From assembly GCA_029858165.1 (NCBI GenBank), contig JAOUFO010000003.1, forward strand, positions 1 through 21,323: a DNA stretch of 21,323 nt, in the 5' to 3' direction. The first letter of the stretch is position 1, and each line of letters begins with the position of its first letter. A program made the position numbers and the translations under genes. The DNA comes from Deltaproteobacteria bacterium. Lineage in GTDB: Bacteria; SAR324; JACQKK01. Below the pieces are notes generated by a model, which was not told the origin of the DNA, did no database searches, and saw only the letters and a program-made list of their open reading frames with translations. Shown here piece after piece: positions 15,185 through 21,323 of the stretch.

Positions 15185-15326
15185 GAGGCCTCTGCACAAC
15201 TCGTTTTTTCCCATCCCCCTGCCCCCTTCCCAAAGGGAAGGGGGTTGAACTGATTGGAGGCCTGCGGCCCCCAAACCCCCGCTTTTTTATCAAAACGGGA
15301 GCTTTTGGCAGTTATGCAGAGGTCTC
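15185..15326. mobile_element. MITE-like element with imperfect 18-bp terminal inverted repeats
   Basis: The left end GAGGCCTCTGCACAACTC (15185-15202) matches the reverse complement of the right end (15309-15326, GAGACCTCTGCATAACTG) at 15 of 18 bases. The 142-bp interior codes for nothing convincing and contains a perfect 10-bp stem, 3-base loop palindrome (CCCCCTTCCC at 15222-15231 with GGGAAGGGGG at 15235-15244). Size, terminal repeats and lack of a transposase fit a miniature inverted-repeat element. A 3-bp ACC flanks both sides if the right end is taken as 15327, a possible target duplication but too short to prove. Confidence 0.5.
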
Positions 15327-15425
15327 AACCCAGGTATCCTTTTTGCGGTCAAAACAAAAGGATAAAAAAAACTGTGATAAGTCTCGTTTCCCTTCCTGGA
15401 CCGCAGCCAAGGAAAGCCCGGAGAT

Positions 15426-16100
15426 TCAATCGTCCATCCGGTAGCCGGAGCCGTACACGGTTTTGATGCGGCGGATGAGCGGGGGGATTTTTTTGCGGAT
15501 TTCTTTGATGTGACTGTCTATGGTGCGGTCCGTGATGTAGGTATCGGCCCATATTTTCTCTAAAATGGTGCCCCGGCTCAGCACCTTGCCCTTGTTTTGC
15601 ACAAAAAGCTGCAACAGTTGCACTTCTTTGGTGGTCAGGGGGGTGGTATCGCCGGTATGGACCACCTCATGACGGTCCCAGTTGATTTCAAAATCATCAA
15701 ACCAGATGGTATCCGATAGGGTATCCGCCGCCGCCTCATCCAGTTGTTTGCGCACTCTGGCCTTCAACACATCCTTGTTGAAGGGCTTGATCACAAAATC
15801 GTTGGCTCCCAGGTCCAGGCCGAACACTTCGGCCTCCGGCTCGGTTTTTGAGGTGAGAAAAATAATAGGGGTGTTTTTAAGCTCTTCCATCTGCCGCAGC
15901 CTGAGGCAGACCTGAAACCCGTCCATTTTGGGCATCATCACATCCAGAATAATCAGGCGGGGGTTTGCCTTGGGGATGTTTTCCAGGGCTTCATGTCCGT
16001 TTCCTGCCGTGTGGACTTCAAATTCATCCTGAAAAACCTCCCGGATCAGTTCCAGGTTTTCCGGCTGGTCATCCACAACAAATAGGGTTGGTTTGCTCAT
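15426..16100 (-). CDS. OmpR/PhoB-family two-component response regulator
   Basis: A DNA-binding response regulator of 224 residues. The receiver domain (about 4-118) has acidic residues D10 and D11, the phospho-acceptor D53 in LIILDVMMPKMDG, T83 and K105 in VIKPF. The C-terminal winged-helix domain (about 128-222) ends with the family pattern RTIDSHIKEIRKKI and IKTVYGSGYRMDD. It lies 73 bases downstream of a hybrid kinase gene on the same strand, a likely partner. Target genes are unknown. Confidence 0.94.
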   Translation of the reverse strand: MSKPTLFVVDDQPENLELIREVFQDEFEVHTAGNGHEALENIPKANPRLIILDVMMPKMDGFQVCLRLRQMEELKNTPIIFLTSKTEPEAEVFGLDLGANDFVIKPFNKDVLKARVRKQLDEAAADTLSDTIWFDDFEINWDRHEVVHTGDTTPLTTKEVQLLQLFVQNKGKVLSRGTILEKIWADTYITDRTIDSHIKEIRKKIPPLIRRIKTVYGSGYRMDD

Positions 16101-16173
16101 AATCCCAACATATTCAATTCAGTGATTAAAATCAAAGGGAGGAAGGAATCAACACAGGGAGACAGGTTTTCCC

Positions 16174-17745
16174 TCAGGGTGTTTTCTGCCCGGATCCGGC
16201 CAGCAGGGATTTTACCAGTTGGAGATAAATCAGGGGGTTTAAGGGGTTGGTCAGCTTGGAAAACCCGCCGGGGGCCAAAAGGGAAAGTTCTTCCAACTCT
16301 TCCGGGGTGCCGTAGAAAATCCAGAGGGGGGTTTTCGGCCCGCCGGAAAAAATCTTCAGGATGGGCAGGCTTTCCATGGCGGTGGAATGAAGGTCTATGA
16401 CCACCAAATCCGGGGCAACGGCTCCATCCGGCGGGTTTGCCGGATCCAGGAAAGCCTGATCGGCCTCCACCGCCTCCACATGGACCAGTCCGGCCTCCAA
16501 CAGGGTGTTTTCCAACAGATATCCCGATTGTTTGGCGGCTGAAAGAACCTGAATCCGTTTTTCGCTGACCGGGGTCATATCGGGCAGATCCTTCCGGTGG
16601 AAGGCCAGTGGGATTTTCATTTCAAAAGAGGCGGCAAACCCCGGCCGGGGAACCAGACTGATGGCGCCGCCATGGGCCTGGGCTATTTTTTGGGATATGT
16701 ACAGCCCCAGCCCGCTGCCTTGCAGGTGGGTATCAGACCGGGCGTATTTGTTAAAAATATAATCCCGGTCTTCCTCCGGGACCCCCTGCCCGTCATCAGA
16801 CACCTGAATCATCAGCACTCCCCCGGACTGGGGGGTTTGGTTTTCCATCCGGCAGGAGACAACCACCTTTGTTTCGGCAAATTTGATGGCGTTGCCGATC
16901 ACATTGCGCACCATCTGAGCCATCATTTCCCGGTCGGCAAAACACAAAAGGTCCTCTTCCGGCAGGGCCATCTGAGGCACCACCCCCTTGGCCTGCATCA
17001 GGGGCAGTTCATCCTCCAGGCACAGGGTAAGGAACTCCCCCACCGGAAAAAAAACCGGATGGGGCACCAATTGCCCTTCCTCTATCCGGCTTAAATCCAA
17101 AAGGTTTTCCACCAGCCTGCGGGCCAGCTTGGCCTGATTGGATATGCGGGAAACCAAAACCTCCTTGGAATGGGTGGATTTCCCTTCCAGGGCTTCGGTC
17201 AAAAACTGGCAAATCAAATCAATGGCGTTTAAAGGTGAACGAAGATCGTGGGAGCAGATAGAAAGGAACTCATCCTTCAGCCGGTTGATGTTTTCAAGTT
17301 CCTTGTTGCGGGCCACCAGTTCGGATTTCAGTTGTTCCACCCGCAGAACAGACCTCAACCGGGCAGCCAGAATCTTGGAGACAATGGGCTTGCCAATGTA
17401 ATCCACCGCCCCCAGCCCCAGCCCCCGGCTGATGTATTCCGGCTCGTTGACCGCGGAAAGGAAGATCACCGGGATGGAATCCCAGGCTGGGTTATTGCGC
17501 AATTGGGCGTATACCTCAAAACCGTTCAGCCCCGGCATCACCACATCCAGCAGAATCAGTTGAACTTTTTGGGTTTTCAGGGCCTCCAGGGCATCTTCAC
17601 CCCGTTCAAACAGCAAAAGGTCGCATTCCAGTTTTTCCCGGCCGGCCACCATCCGGATCACCTGAAGATTGGCCGGTTCATCATCCACAACCATAATGAG
17701 GGGTTTCCGGGTTCCTGCAAATTTTTCTGTGCTGTTGTTGTTCAT
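16174..17745 (-). CDS. Soluble hybrid histidine kinase: REC-HisKA-HATPase-REC-like
   Basis: A 523-residue cytoplasmic signalling protein without membrane helices. It starts with a receiver domain (about 15-132; D21/D22, phospho-acceptor D67 in LILLDVVMPGLNG, K119), then a coiled linker. HisKA follows with H166 in SICSHDLRSPLNAI, then HATPase with N-box NVIGNAIKFA, DDGQGVPE and GSGLGLYIS. The last 120 or so residues look like a divergent receiver: PDLVVIDLHS supplies a candidate acceptor Asp, and a Lys sits in GGFSKLTNP, but the N-terminal acidic pair is missing. The start at 17745 is preceded by AAGGA at good spacing. The frame is open further upstream to 17991, but that part overlaps proC. 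It probably works with the adjacent response regulator; its input is unknown. Confidence 0.92.
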   Translation of the reverse strand: MNNNSTEKFAGTRKPLIMVVDDEPANLQVIRMVAGREKLECDLLLFERGEDALEALKTQKVQLILLDVVMPGLNGFEVYAQLRNNPAWDSIPVIFLSAVNEPEYISRGLGLGAVDYIGKPIVSKILAARLRSVLRVEQLKSELVARNKELENINRLKDEFLSICSHDLRSPLNAIDLICQFLTEALEGKSTHSKEVLVSRISNQAKLARRLVENLLDLSRIEEGQLVPHPVFFPVGEFLTLCLEDELPLMQAKGVVPQMALPEEDLLCFADREMMAQMVRNVIGNAIKFAETKVVVSCRMENQTPQSGGVLMIQVSDDGQGVPEEDRDYIFNKYARSDTHLQGSGLGLYISQKIAQAHGGAISLVPRPGFAASFEMKIPLAFHRKDLPDMTPVSEKRIQVLSAAKQSGYLLENTLLEAGLVHVEAVEADQAFLDPANPPDGAVAPDLVVIDLHSTAMESLPILKIFSGGPKTPLWIFYGTPEELEELSLLAPGGFSKLTNPLNPLIYLQLVKSLLAGSGQKTP

Positions 17746-17836
17746 CGGGTTCCTTTTTTCCCCCAACAATCCCCGGGTCTTTAAAATTTCCGTTTCGGCC
17801 CGTTCTCTTTTTTCCTGTTCTCCCGCAACGGCTGGT

Positions 17837-18640
17837 TTATCCGGCCAGTTCCCCGGCCCGTTCAAACGCCTTTTGAATCCCCTCCTGAAGCCCCTCCCCC
17901 AGATGCTGTGATTCAAACCAGGCCAACGCCGCGGCGGTGGTGCCCCCTTTGGAGGTGACACTTTGGCGTAAGGCTTCCACCGGGCGGCCATCCGCCTGCC
18001 ACAAACGGACCGCCCCCAACAGGGTCTGACTGACCAATTGTTCGGCTTCCACCGGGGAAAATCCCAAGTTTACCGCGGCTTTCATCCAATGCTCCGCCAG
18101 ATAAAACAGATACGCGGGGCCGGAGCCTGAAACCGCGGTGGCCGCGTCTATGGCGGTTTCAACATTCACCCGCAACACCTGGCCACAAGCCGTCAACAAT
18201 TGTTCCACCCGGGCCAATCCCTCCCCCCCGATGGATTCATCGGGGAAGTAAACGCTCATCCCCGATCCCACCTGGGCCGGAGTGTTTGGCATGGCCCGTG
18301 CCACCCGCCTGTGGCCCAGCCATCCCTGCAAAGATTCCAGCCTGACCCCCGCCATAATGGAAACCACCACCGTGGGAGGGGTTAACCAGGGGGCCAGACC
18401 AGGCAACACCTGGGGGGCGGATTGGGGTTTGACAGCCAGCACCACCAGCCCCGCCCCGGAAAGCTCCTTGCCGGGGGTTTGCGCTGTCAAGCATCCCATG
18501 GCCCGGAAAGGGGCGGTTTTGGCCTCATCCGGGTCCACCAGCAACAGCCCGTCGGGCGGGGCTGCCTGGGATTGCAACACTGCCCGGGCCATGGCGGCCC
18601 CCATGTTTCCGGCACCGATAAAAGCGAAGGCGGCGGTCAT
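17837..18640 (-). CDS. proC: Pyrroline-5-carboxylate reductase
   Basis: Last step of proline synthesis: NAD(P)H-dependent reduction of pyrroline-5-carboxylate to proline. The 267-residue protein starts with a Rossmann motif, FIGAGNMGAAMARA. It has AVKPQ, the segment RAMPNTPAQVGSGM, and the C-terminal oligomerisation and substrate signature AVSGSGPAYLFYLAEHW and SVTSKGGTTAAALAWFE. Length is standard. It precedes the hybrid kinase on the same strand with a 91-base gap, so co-transcription is possible, but a functional link is not evident. Confidence 0.96.
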   Translation of the reverse strand: MTAAFAFIGAGNMGAAMARAVLQSQAAPPDGLLLVDPDEAKTAPFRAMGCLTAQTPGKELSGAGLVVLAVKPQSAPQVLPGLAPWLTPPTVVVSIMAGVRLESLQGWLGHRRVARAMPNTPAQVGSGMSVYFPDESIGGEGLARVEQLLTACGQVLRVNVETAIDAATAVSGSGPAYLFYLAEHWMKAAVNLGFSPVEAEQLVSQTLLGAVRLWQADGRPVEALRQSVTSKGGTTAAALAWFESQHLGEGLQEGIQKAFERAGELAG

Positions 18641-18937
18641 TCCCCTGGTTCCCTGGGTTGGATGTTTTTTATCCGGCGGCTTCCCCTGGGATATTCAGGC
18701 TGTACCCCCATGAAGAATCTTGAAAGATAACTTATTGATTTCATTTTTCCTATTAAATTTCAGACACATTATCAAATAACAGCCCCCCATACAACCATTA
18801 CATTTTATCCGGCGGTTCATCCGCAGCTGTCCATTTGACAAAATTCATGGAAAAATGAACCCCGTTTCCCCATCCCGCCGGGATGAAGGCCACCGAACAA
18901 GCTGTTCAAGTGCATTTTACTTTGCCAAGGAATCTCC
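18641..18937. other. Divergent gap between proC and yhbY
   Basis: This 297-base gap holds an AT-rich island (about 18715-18800) in an otherwise GC-rich region, probably the promoter area for both divergent genes. A perfect TTGACA lies at 18835-18840 on the plus strand without a good -10. A perfect 15-base palindrome, CATCCCGCCGGGATG (18871-18885), lies about 50 bases before yhbY and could be an operator or 5' leader hairpin. I see no small gene here. Confidence 0.4.
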
Positions 18938-19252
18938 ATGGAACTGACAGGCAAGCAAAAACGGTTTTTAAGAAGCCTGGGCCATGGGCTTAAACCCATG
19001 GTGAATCTGGGCAAACAGGGGATCAACCCGGCGGTGGTGCGTCAGGTGGGCGAATCTCTGACGGCCCACGAATTGATCAAAATCAAAGTGATGGAAAACT
19101 GCCCCCTGGACCGGGATGCAGCCGCCGGAATAATCAGCACAGAAACCGGAGCCGTGCTGGTCCAAACCATTGGCCGCACCCTGCTGATGTACCGGCCCCA
19201 CCCGGAACAGCCGGAAATCACCCTCCCCGGTCCGGCCCAAGAAAACCCATGA
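18938..19252 (+). CDS. yhbY: Ribosome assembly RNA-binding protein YhbY (CRM domain)
   Basis: A 104-residue protein that is almost entirely one CRM/KH-like RNA-binding domain, associated in other bacteria with precursors of the large ribosomal subunit. Family features: the start LTGKQKRFLRSLGHGLKPMVNLGKQGI, including the GxxG-like loop GKQG, then VGESLTAHELIKIKV and the end GAVLVQTIGRTLLMYRP. AAGGA upstream supports the start. Its stop overlaps the start of the next gene by ATGA, so the two are probably translated together. Confidence 0.95.
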   Translation: MELTGKQKRFLRSLGHGLKPMVNLGKQGINPAVVRQVGESLTAHELIKIKVMENCPLDRDAAAGIISTETGAVLVQTIGRTLLMYRPHPEQPEITLPGPAQENP

Positions 19253-20286
19253 AGAAACCCTCCTCCAGGACCGGAAAGCCAAACACCCGGTACCGCCCCG
19301 CCCCTTTTGGGCCCGGTTTTCGACTGATTCCCGCCTGGACGGGTTGGCTTGCCCTGGCCTGGGGGATGGCGTTTTTCCCCGGTCTCCAGGTACACCTAGC
19401 CCGGGCCCAGGAAGAAAGCCCGTTTGCCCGCCAACGGACCACCACCGAATACTATCCCGGCTATGCCGCCATGGGCAGCCTGCTGATTCCGGGGCTGGGG
19501 CAGTCATTAAATGAGGAATACGGGTGGGGGTTGGTTCACTTCGGTGCTTACATGGCCTTGGGGAACAACTATTTCATGCTGGTGGAAAACCCCCTGTACA
19601 TGGACCCCCGGGACCGGGTGGACCCCAACAAACCCATCATCCACATGAATCGTACCACCTTTGAGGCGGACATGTACGGTACCGCCCTGTTGGATTTGGA
19701 GTTCTACTCCTCTTTTGCCGCCTACCGGGATGCCCGTCAGGGGATGGGCAACGCCGGATACAACACCCCCGCACCGGAAGAATCCTTGGGGGACCTGGTG
19801 ATCTCCCCTTTTCGGTGGGAGTTTTTATCCCGGCCCACCACCTTTATTCCTCTGCTGTTTCCCCTGTACCTGCTTTCCCAGCCGTTGGATAAGGAACAAC
19901 ATGTGATAGTGCCGGATGTCACCATCACCAGGGATGATATGACCAAAGGGTATTTTGTGATGCACAACATGGTGGCGGTGGGAGAAGAGGCTTTCTTCCG
20001 GGGGGTGTTGAACAATTCCTTAAGCCACAGCCTGGGGCCGGGTTGGGGGCTGGCGGCATCCTCGCTGCTGTTCGGGCTGGCCCATGAAGGGGTGGCTGGG
20101 CAGGCCACCATCGCCGGGGCGGCATTGTTCGGGGGGTACCTGGGGGCGCTGCAACAAAGCAACGATTACAAAATCGGAGAAGGGGTGGCCATTCATTTCT
20201 GGTGGAATTTTCTGATCTCTCTTTCCATGTTGCGGGAAAGGCCGGGGGCCACCGTGCAATTGTTCACCTATGAAGCCCGATTTTAA
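19249..20286 (+). CDS. CPBP-family (CAAX protease-like) intramembrane metalloprotease with an N-terminal extension
   Basis: A 345-residue predicted membrane protein. A hydrophobic segment (about 30-48) followed by ARA at 51-53 looks like a signal peptide or anchor. Around residues 75-105 a segment LLIPGLGQSLNEEYGWGLVHFGAY resembles the PGLGQ motif of DUF5683-type proteins. The C-terminal part has the three CPBP/Abi motifs: E246-E247 with R251 (GEEAFFRG), F275-x3-H279 (FGLAHEG) and H316-x3-N320 (HFWWNF). These residues are the metal/catalytic set of the Rce1/CPBP family. The substrate is unknown. Family members have roles in prenyl-protein processing, bacteriocin self-immunity and other processing. 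The combination with a PGLGQ segment is uncommon in my experience. It overlaps yhbY by 4 bases. Confidence 0.85.
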   Translation: MKKPSSRTGKPNTRYRPAPFGPGFRLIPAWTGWLALAWGMAFFPGLQVHLARAQEESPFARQRTTTEYYPGYAAMGSLLIPGLGQSLNEEYGWGLVHFGAYMALGNNYFMLVENPLYMDPRDRVDPNKPIIHMNRTTFEADMYGTALLDLEFYSSFAAYRDARQGMGNAGYNTPAPEESLGDLVISPFRWEFLSRPTTFIPLLFPLYLLSQPLDKEQHVIVPDVTITRDDMTKGYFVMHNMVAVGEEAFFRGVLNNSLSHSLGPGWGLAASSLLFGLAHEGVAGQATIAGAALFGGYLGALQQSNDYKIGEGVAIHFWWNFLISLSMLRERPGATVQLFTYEARF

Positions 20287-20287
20287 T

Positions 20288-20560
20288 CCCGAAAAGAAAG
20301 GCGGCCAGCAAGAAAAAAGCCAGCGGGGGAGCGTGCCCCCCCCCCCCACCCCCCCTATACGGCCCTTGGAGATTCCGTATCCAGGGTCAAGGCCCAAAAG
20401 AAAGGCAACCAGCCCGGCTAACGCCGCATGGAGGCGTAAGCCGACAAGCGGAGGCCAGTGCTGGTTGCTGGACAAGGAGCCGCGCTCCCTTGTGGGGTTT
20501 GGGGCAACGCCCCAAAAAGAAAGACCCAAAAGAAAGGCGGCAGAAGCCCGGCCCAACCCT
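20288..20560. repeat. Multi-hairpin repeat region with AAAAGAAAGGC direct repeats
   Basis: AAAAGAAAGGC occurs three times (from 20292, 20396 and 20528); copies two and three share CCCAAAAGAAAGGC, and copies one and three share AAAAGAAAGGCGGC. Between the last two lie nested inverted repeats: GCAACCAGC/GCTGGTTGC (20405-20413, 20460-20468) enclosing GGCTAACGCC/GGCGTAAGCC (20416-20425, 20433-20442, one mismatch), then ACAAGGAGC/GCTCCCTTGT (about 20473-20494), then TTTGGGGC-AAC-GCCCCAAA (about 20498-20516). A C12-A-C7 tract lies at 20336-20355. Nothing convincing is encoded. It looks like a dispersed structured repeat or an RNA element. Confidence 0.6.
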
Positions 20561-20583
20561 CCGTTGCATCCTTACCCCATAAG

Positions 20584-20599
20584 TTAGTCGCCCGGCTAA
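20584..20599. promoter_or_regulatory. Operator-like palindrome 1 (TetR-type site)
   Basis: TTAGTCGCCCGGCTAA is an imperfect palindrome sharing the pattern TTAGTCR-N2-YGRCTAA with the site at 20649-20664. It lies just upstream of the -35 box of the promoter before the TetR gene. Confidence 0.6.
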
Positions 20600-20607
20600 A
20601 TTTTTTG

Positions 20608-20637
20608 TTGACAGCCACCCTGGGGAAAGAGTATTTT
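20608..20637 (+). promoter_or_regulatory. Promoter of the TetR-family gene
   Basis: A perfect -35 TTGACA (20608-20613), an 18-base spacer and the -10 TATTTT (20632-20637). It lies between the two operator-like palindromes, whose centres are 65 bases apart, a layout suited to repression by the downstream TetR protein. Confidence 0.65.
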
Positions 20638-20641
20638 TCTC

Positions 20642-20671
20642 CCAGGGGTTAGTCAACTGACTAATCCCTGG
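20642..20671. promoter_or_regulatory. Operator-like palindrome 2 (TetR-type site)
   Basis: The core TTAGTCAACTGACTAA (20649-20664) is a 7-bp perfect inverted repeat with a 2-base centre. Symmetry continues outwards through CCAGGG and CCCTGG, so 30 bases are palindromic apart from the centre and one pair. It covers the expected transcription start and lies 41 bases before the TetR start codon. Confidence 0.75.
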
Positions 20672-20711
20672 CAATGAATCCGTTCGGTTTTTTTTATGTG
20701 AAGGATATGCC

Positions 20712-21281
20712 ATGGCCGAGGGGGCCGAATCCACCAAGGAAAAGCTGTTGACCGCCGCCAGGCATTGCCTGGTGGAATTGGGCCACGAGGGGTGCACCGT
20801 CAAGCGGATAGCCCGGCAAGCGGGGGTGAACCACGGGCTGGTGCACCATTATTTTGGCGGAAAAGAAGAACTGTTCGCTCAGGTGTTGAGGCGGGAATCC
20901 GACTCCATCGCCGGAATCATGCGGGGGATTTCCACCCTGGAGGAAGCCAAACAGGTGTTGGGCGAGCGGTTGTTCGGCTCCCTGGGCCACCAGCGGTTTA
21001 TGTTTGAAATGATTTCCCTTTCCCGCCGCATGCCCCGGCTGCGGGATGCCATGGGAGAGGTGCTGGGGCAGCGCCGTCAGGATATCACCCGGATATTCGG
21101 TTTGCGGGATGAAACCCAGGGTGCGGCCCTGTTTGCCGCTTTTATGGGGCTGGCCATCCAATCCCGGGTGGACCCGGACCTGCCTGCAAAACAAATCGCC
21201 GAGGTGATGGTGCGGGCCATCCTGCATCTGAACCCCCAAGGGGTGGGGGGCGGAAAAGGCGGAGAGGACGAGGAAAAGTGA
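20712..21281 (+). CDS. TetR/AcrR-family transcriptional regulator
   Basis: A ligand-responsive repressor of 189 residues. The N-terminal helix-turn-helix domain (about 8-55) reads TKEKLLTAARHCLVELG, then CTVKRIARQAGVNHGLVHHYFGGKEELFAQVL, the standard TetR pattern. The C-terminal ligand and dimer domain (about 60-175) is not recognisable to subfamily. The Gly/Lys/Glu-rich tail is probably disordered. AAGGA at 20701-20705 supports the ATG at 20712. Two related palindromes flank its promoter, strongly suggesting autoregulation. Any co-regulated gene, such as an efflux pump, would lie beyond the window; only 42 bases without a gene follow. Confidence 0.95.
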   Translation: MAEGAESTKEKLLTAARHCLVELGHEGCTVKRIARQAGVNHGLVHHYFGGKEELFAQVLRRESDSIAGIMRGISTLEEAKQVLGERLFGSLGHQRFMFEMISLSRRMPRLRDAMGEVLGQRRQDITRIFGLRDETQGAALFAAFMGLAIQSRVDPDLPAKQIAEVMVRAILHLNPQGVGGGKGGEDEEK

Positions 21282-21323
21282 ACCATCCGGGGGGTGTAGA
21301 GAAGATTCAAAGGTGTAAAGCCG

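Noticed and set aside
15340..15425. Minus-strand terminator after the response regulator gene
   Set aside because: A bulged TTCC/GGAA stem and an eight-T run are both present but separated by about 20 bases, so the geometry is not convincing.
17746..17991. Extension of the hybrid kinase upstream into proC
   Set aside because: It overlaps the end of proC, has no family similarity, and a good ribosome site precedes the ATG at 17745.
20405..20468. Integron attC site
   Set aside because: The nested inverted repeats recall attC folding, but the core sites do not match RYYYAAC/GTTRRRY, and no integrase or cassette structure is present.

Overview
The window looks like chromosomal DNA of a GC-rich Gram-negative bacterium with a respiratory and possibly autotrophic lifestyle. 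Codons GGG and CCC are heavily used, homopolymer G/C runs are frequent, and a bacterial complex I set sits beside a phosphoribulokinase. The proteins read as proteobacterial in style, but I cannot fix the taxon from sequence alone.

Layout. (1) Positions 1-1731, minus strand: a membrane sensor with a FixL-like PAS domain, a GAF domain and the start of a second PAS domain, cut by the window edge. (2) 1732-2500: a gene-free divergent region ending in an array of small hairpin repeats. (3) 2501-6465, plus strand: class II-type phosphoribulokinase (prk), transketolase (tkt) and ribulose-phosphate 3-epimerase (rpe), three steps of ribulose-bisphosphate regeneration; a good terminator and a dispersed palindrome lie between tkt and rpe. 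(4) 6550-14920, plus strand: a consensus-like promoter and a complex I cluster in the order nuoE-F-G-J-K-L-M. nuoA-D are not upstream, nuoH and nuoI are missing between G and J, and nuoN is missing after M. The cluster is interrupted by a terminator-like hairpin (nuoK/nuoL) and a 307-bp structured gap with a G-quadruplex motif (nuoL/nuoM). (5) 14921-15425: a non-coding accessory patch with a G4 motif, a 15-bp tandem repeat and a MITE-like element with imperfect terminal inverted repeats. (6) 15426-18640, minus strand: an OmpR-type response regulator, a soluble REC-HisKA-HATPase-REC-like hybrid kinase, and proC. (7) 18938-20286, plus strand: yhbY overlapped by a CPBP-type (CAAX protease-like) membrane protein gene. 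(8) 20287-20711: a multi-hairpin repeat region, then a TetR promoter flanked by two related palindromic operators. (9) 20712-21281: a TetR-family regulator.

How the genes fit together. The prk-tkt-rpe trio would convert pentose and triose phosphates to ribulose-5-phosphate and then ribulose-1,5-bisphosphate. No RuBisCO gene is visible, so carbon fixation is an inference. NuoEFG form the NADH-oxidising arm and NuoJKLM part of the proton-pumping membrane arm, so the connecting subunits must be encoded elsewhere. The divergently placed FixL-like sensor makes redox or oxygen control of the neighbouring carbon genes a reasonable but untested idea. I saw no phage, CRISPR, toxin-antitoxin or defence system. 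The most unusual content is the split nuo order, the structured intergenic regions, the MITE-like element and the paired TetR operators.
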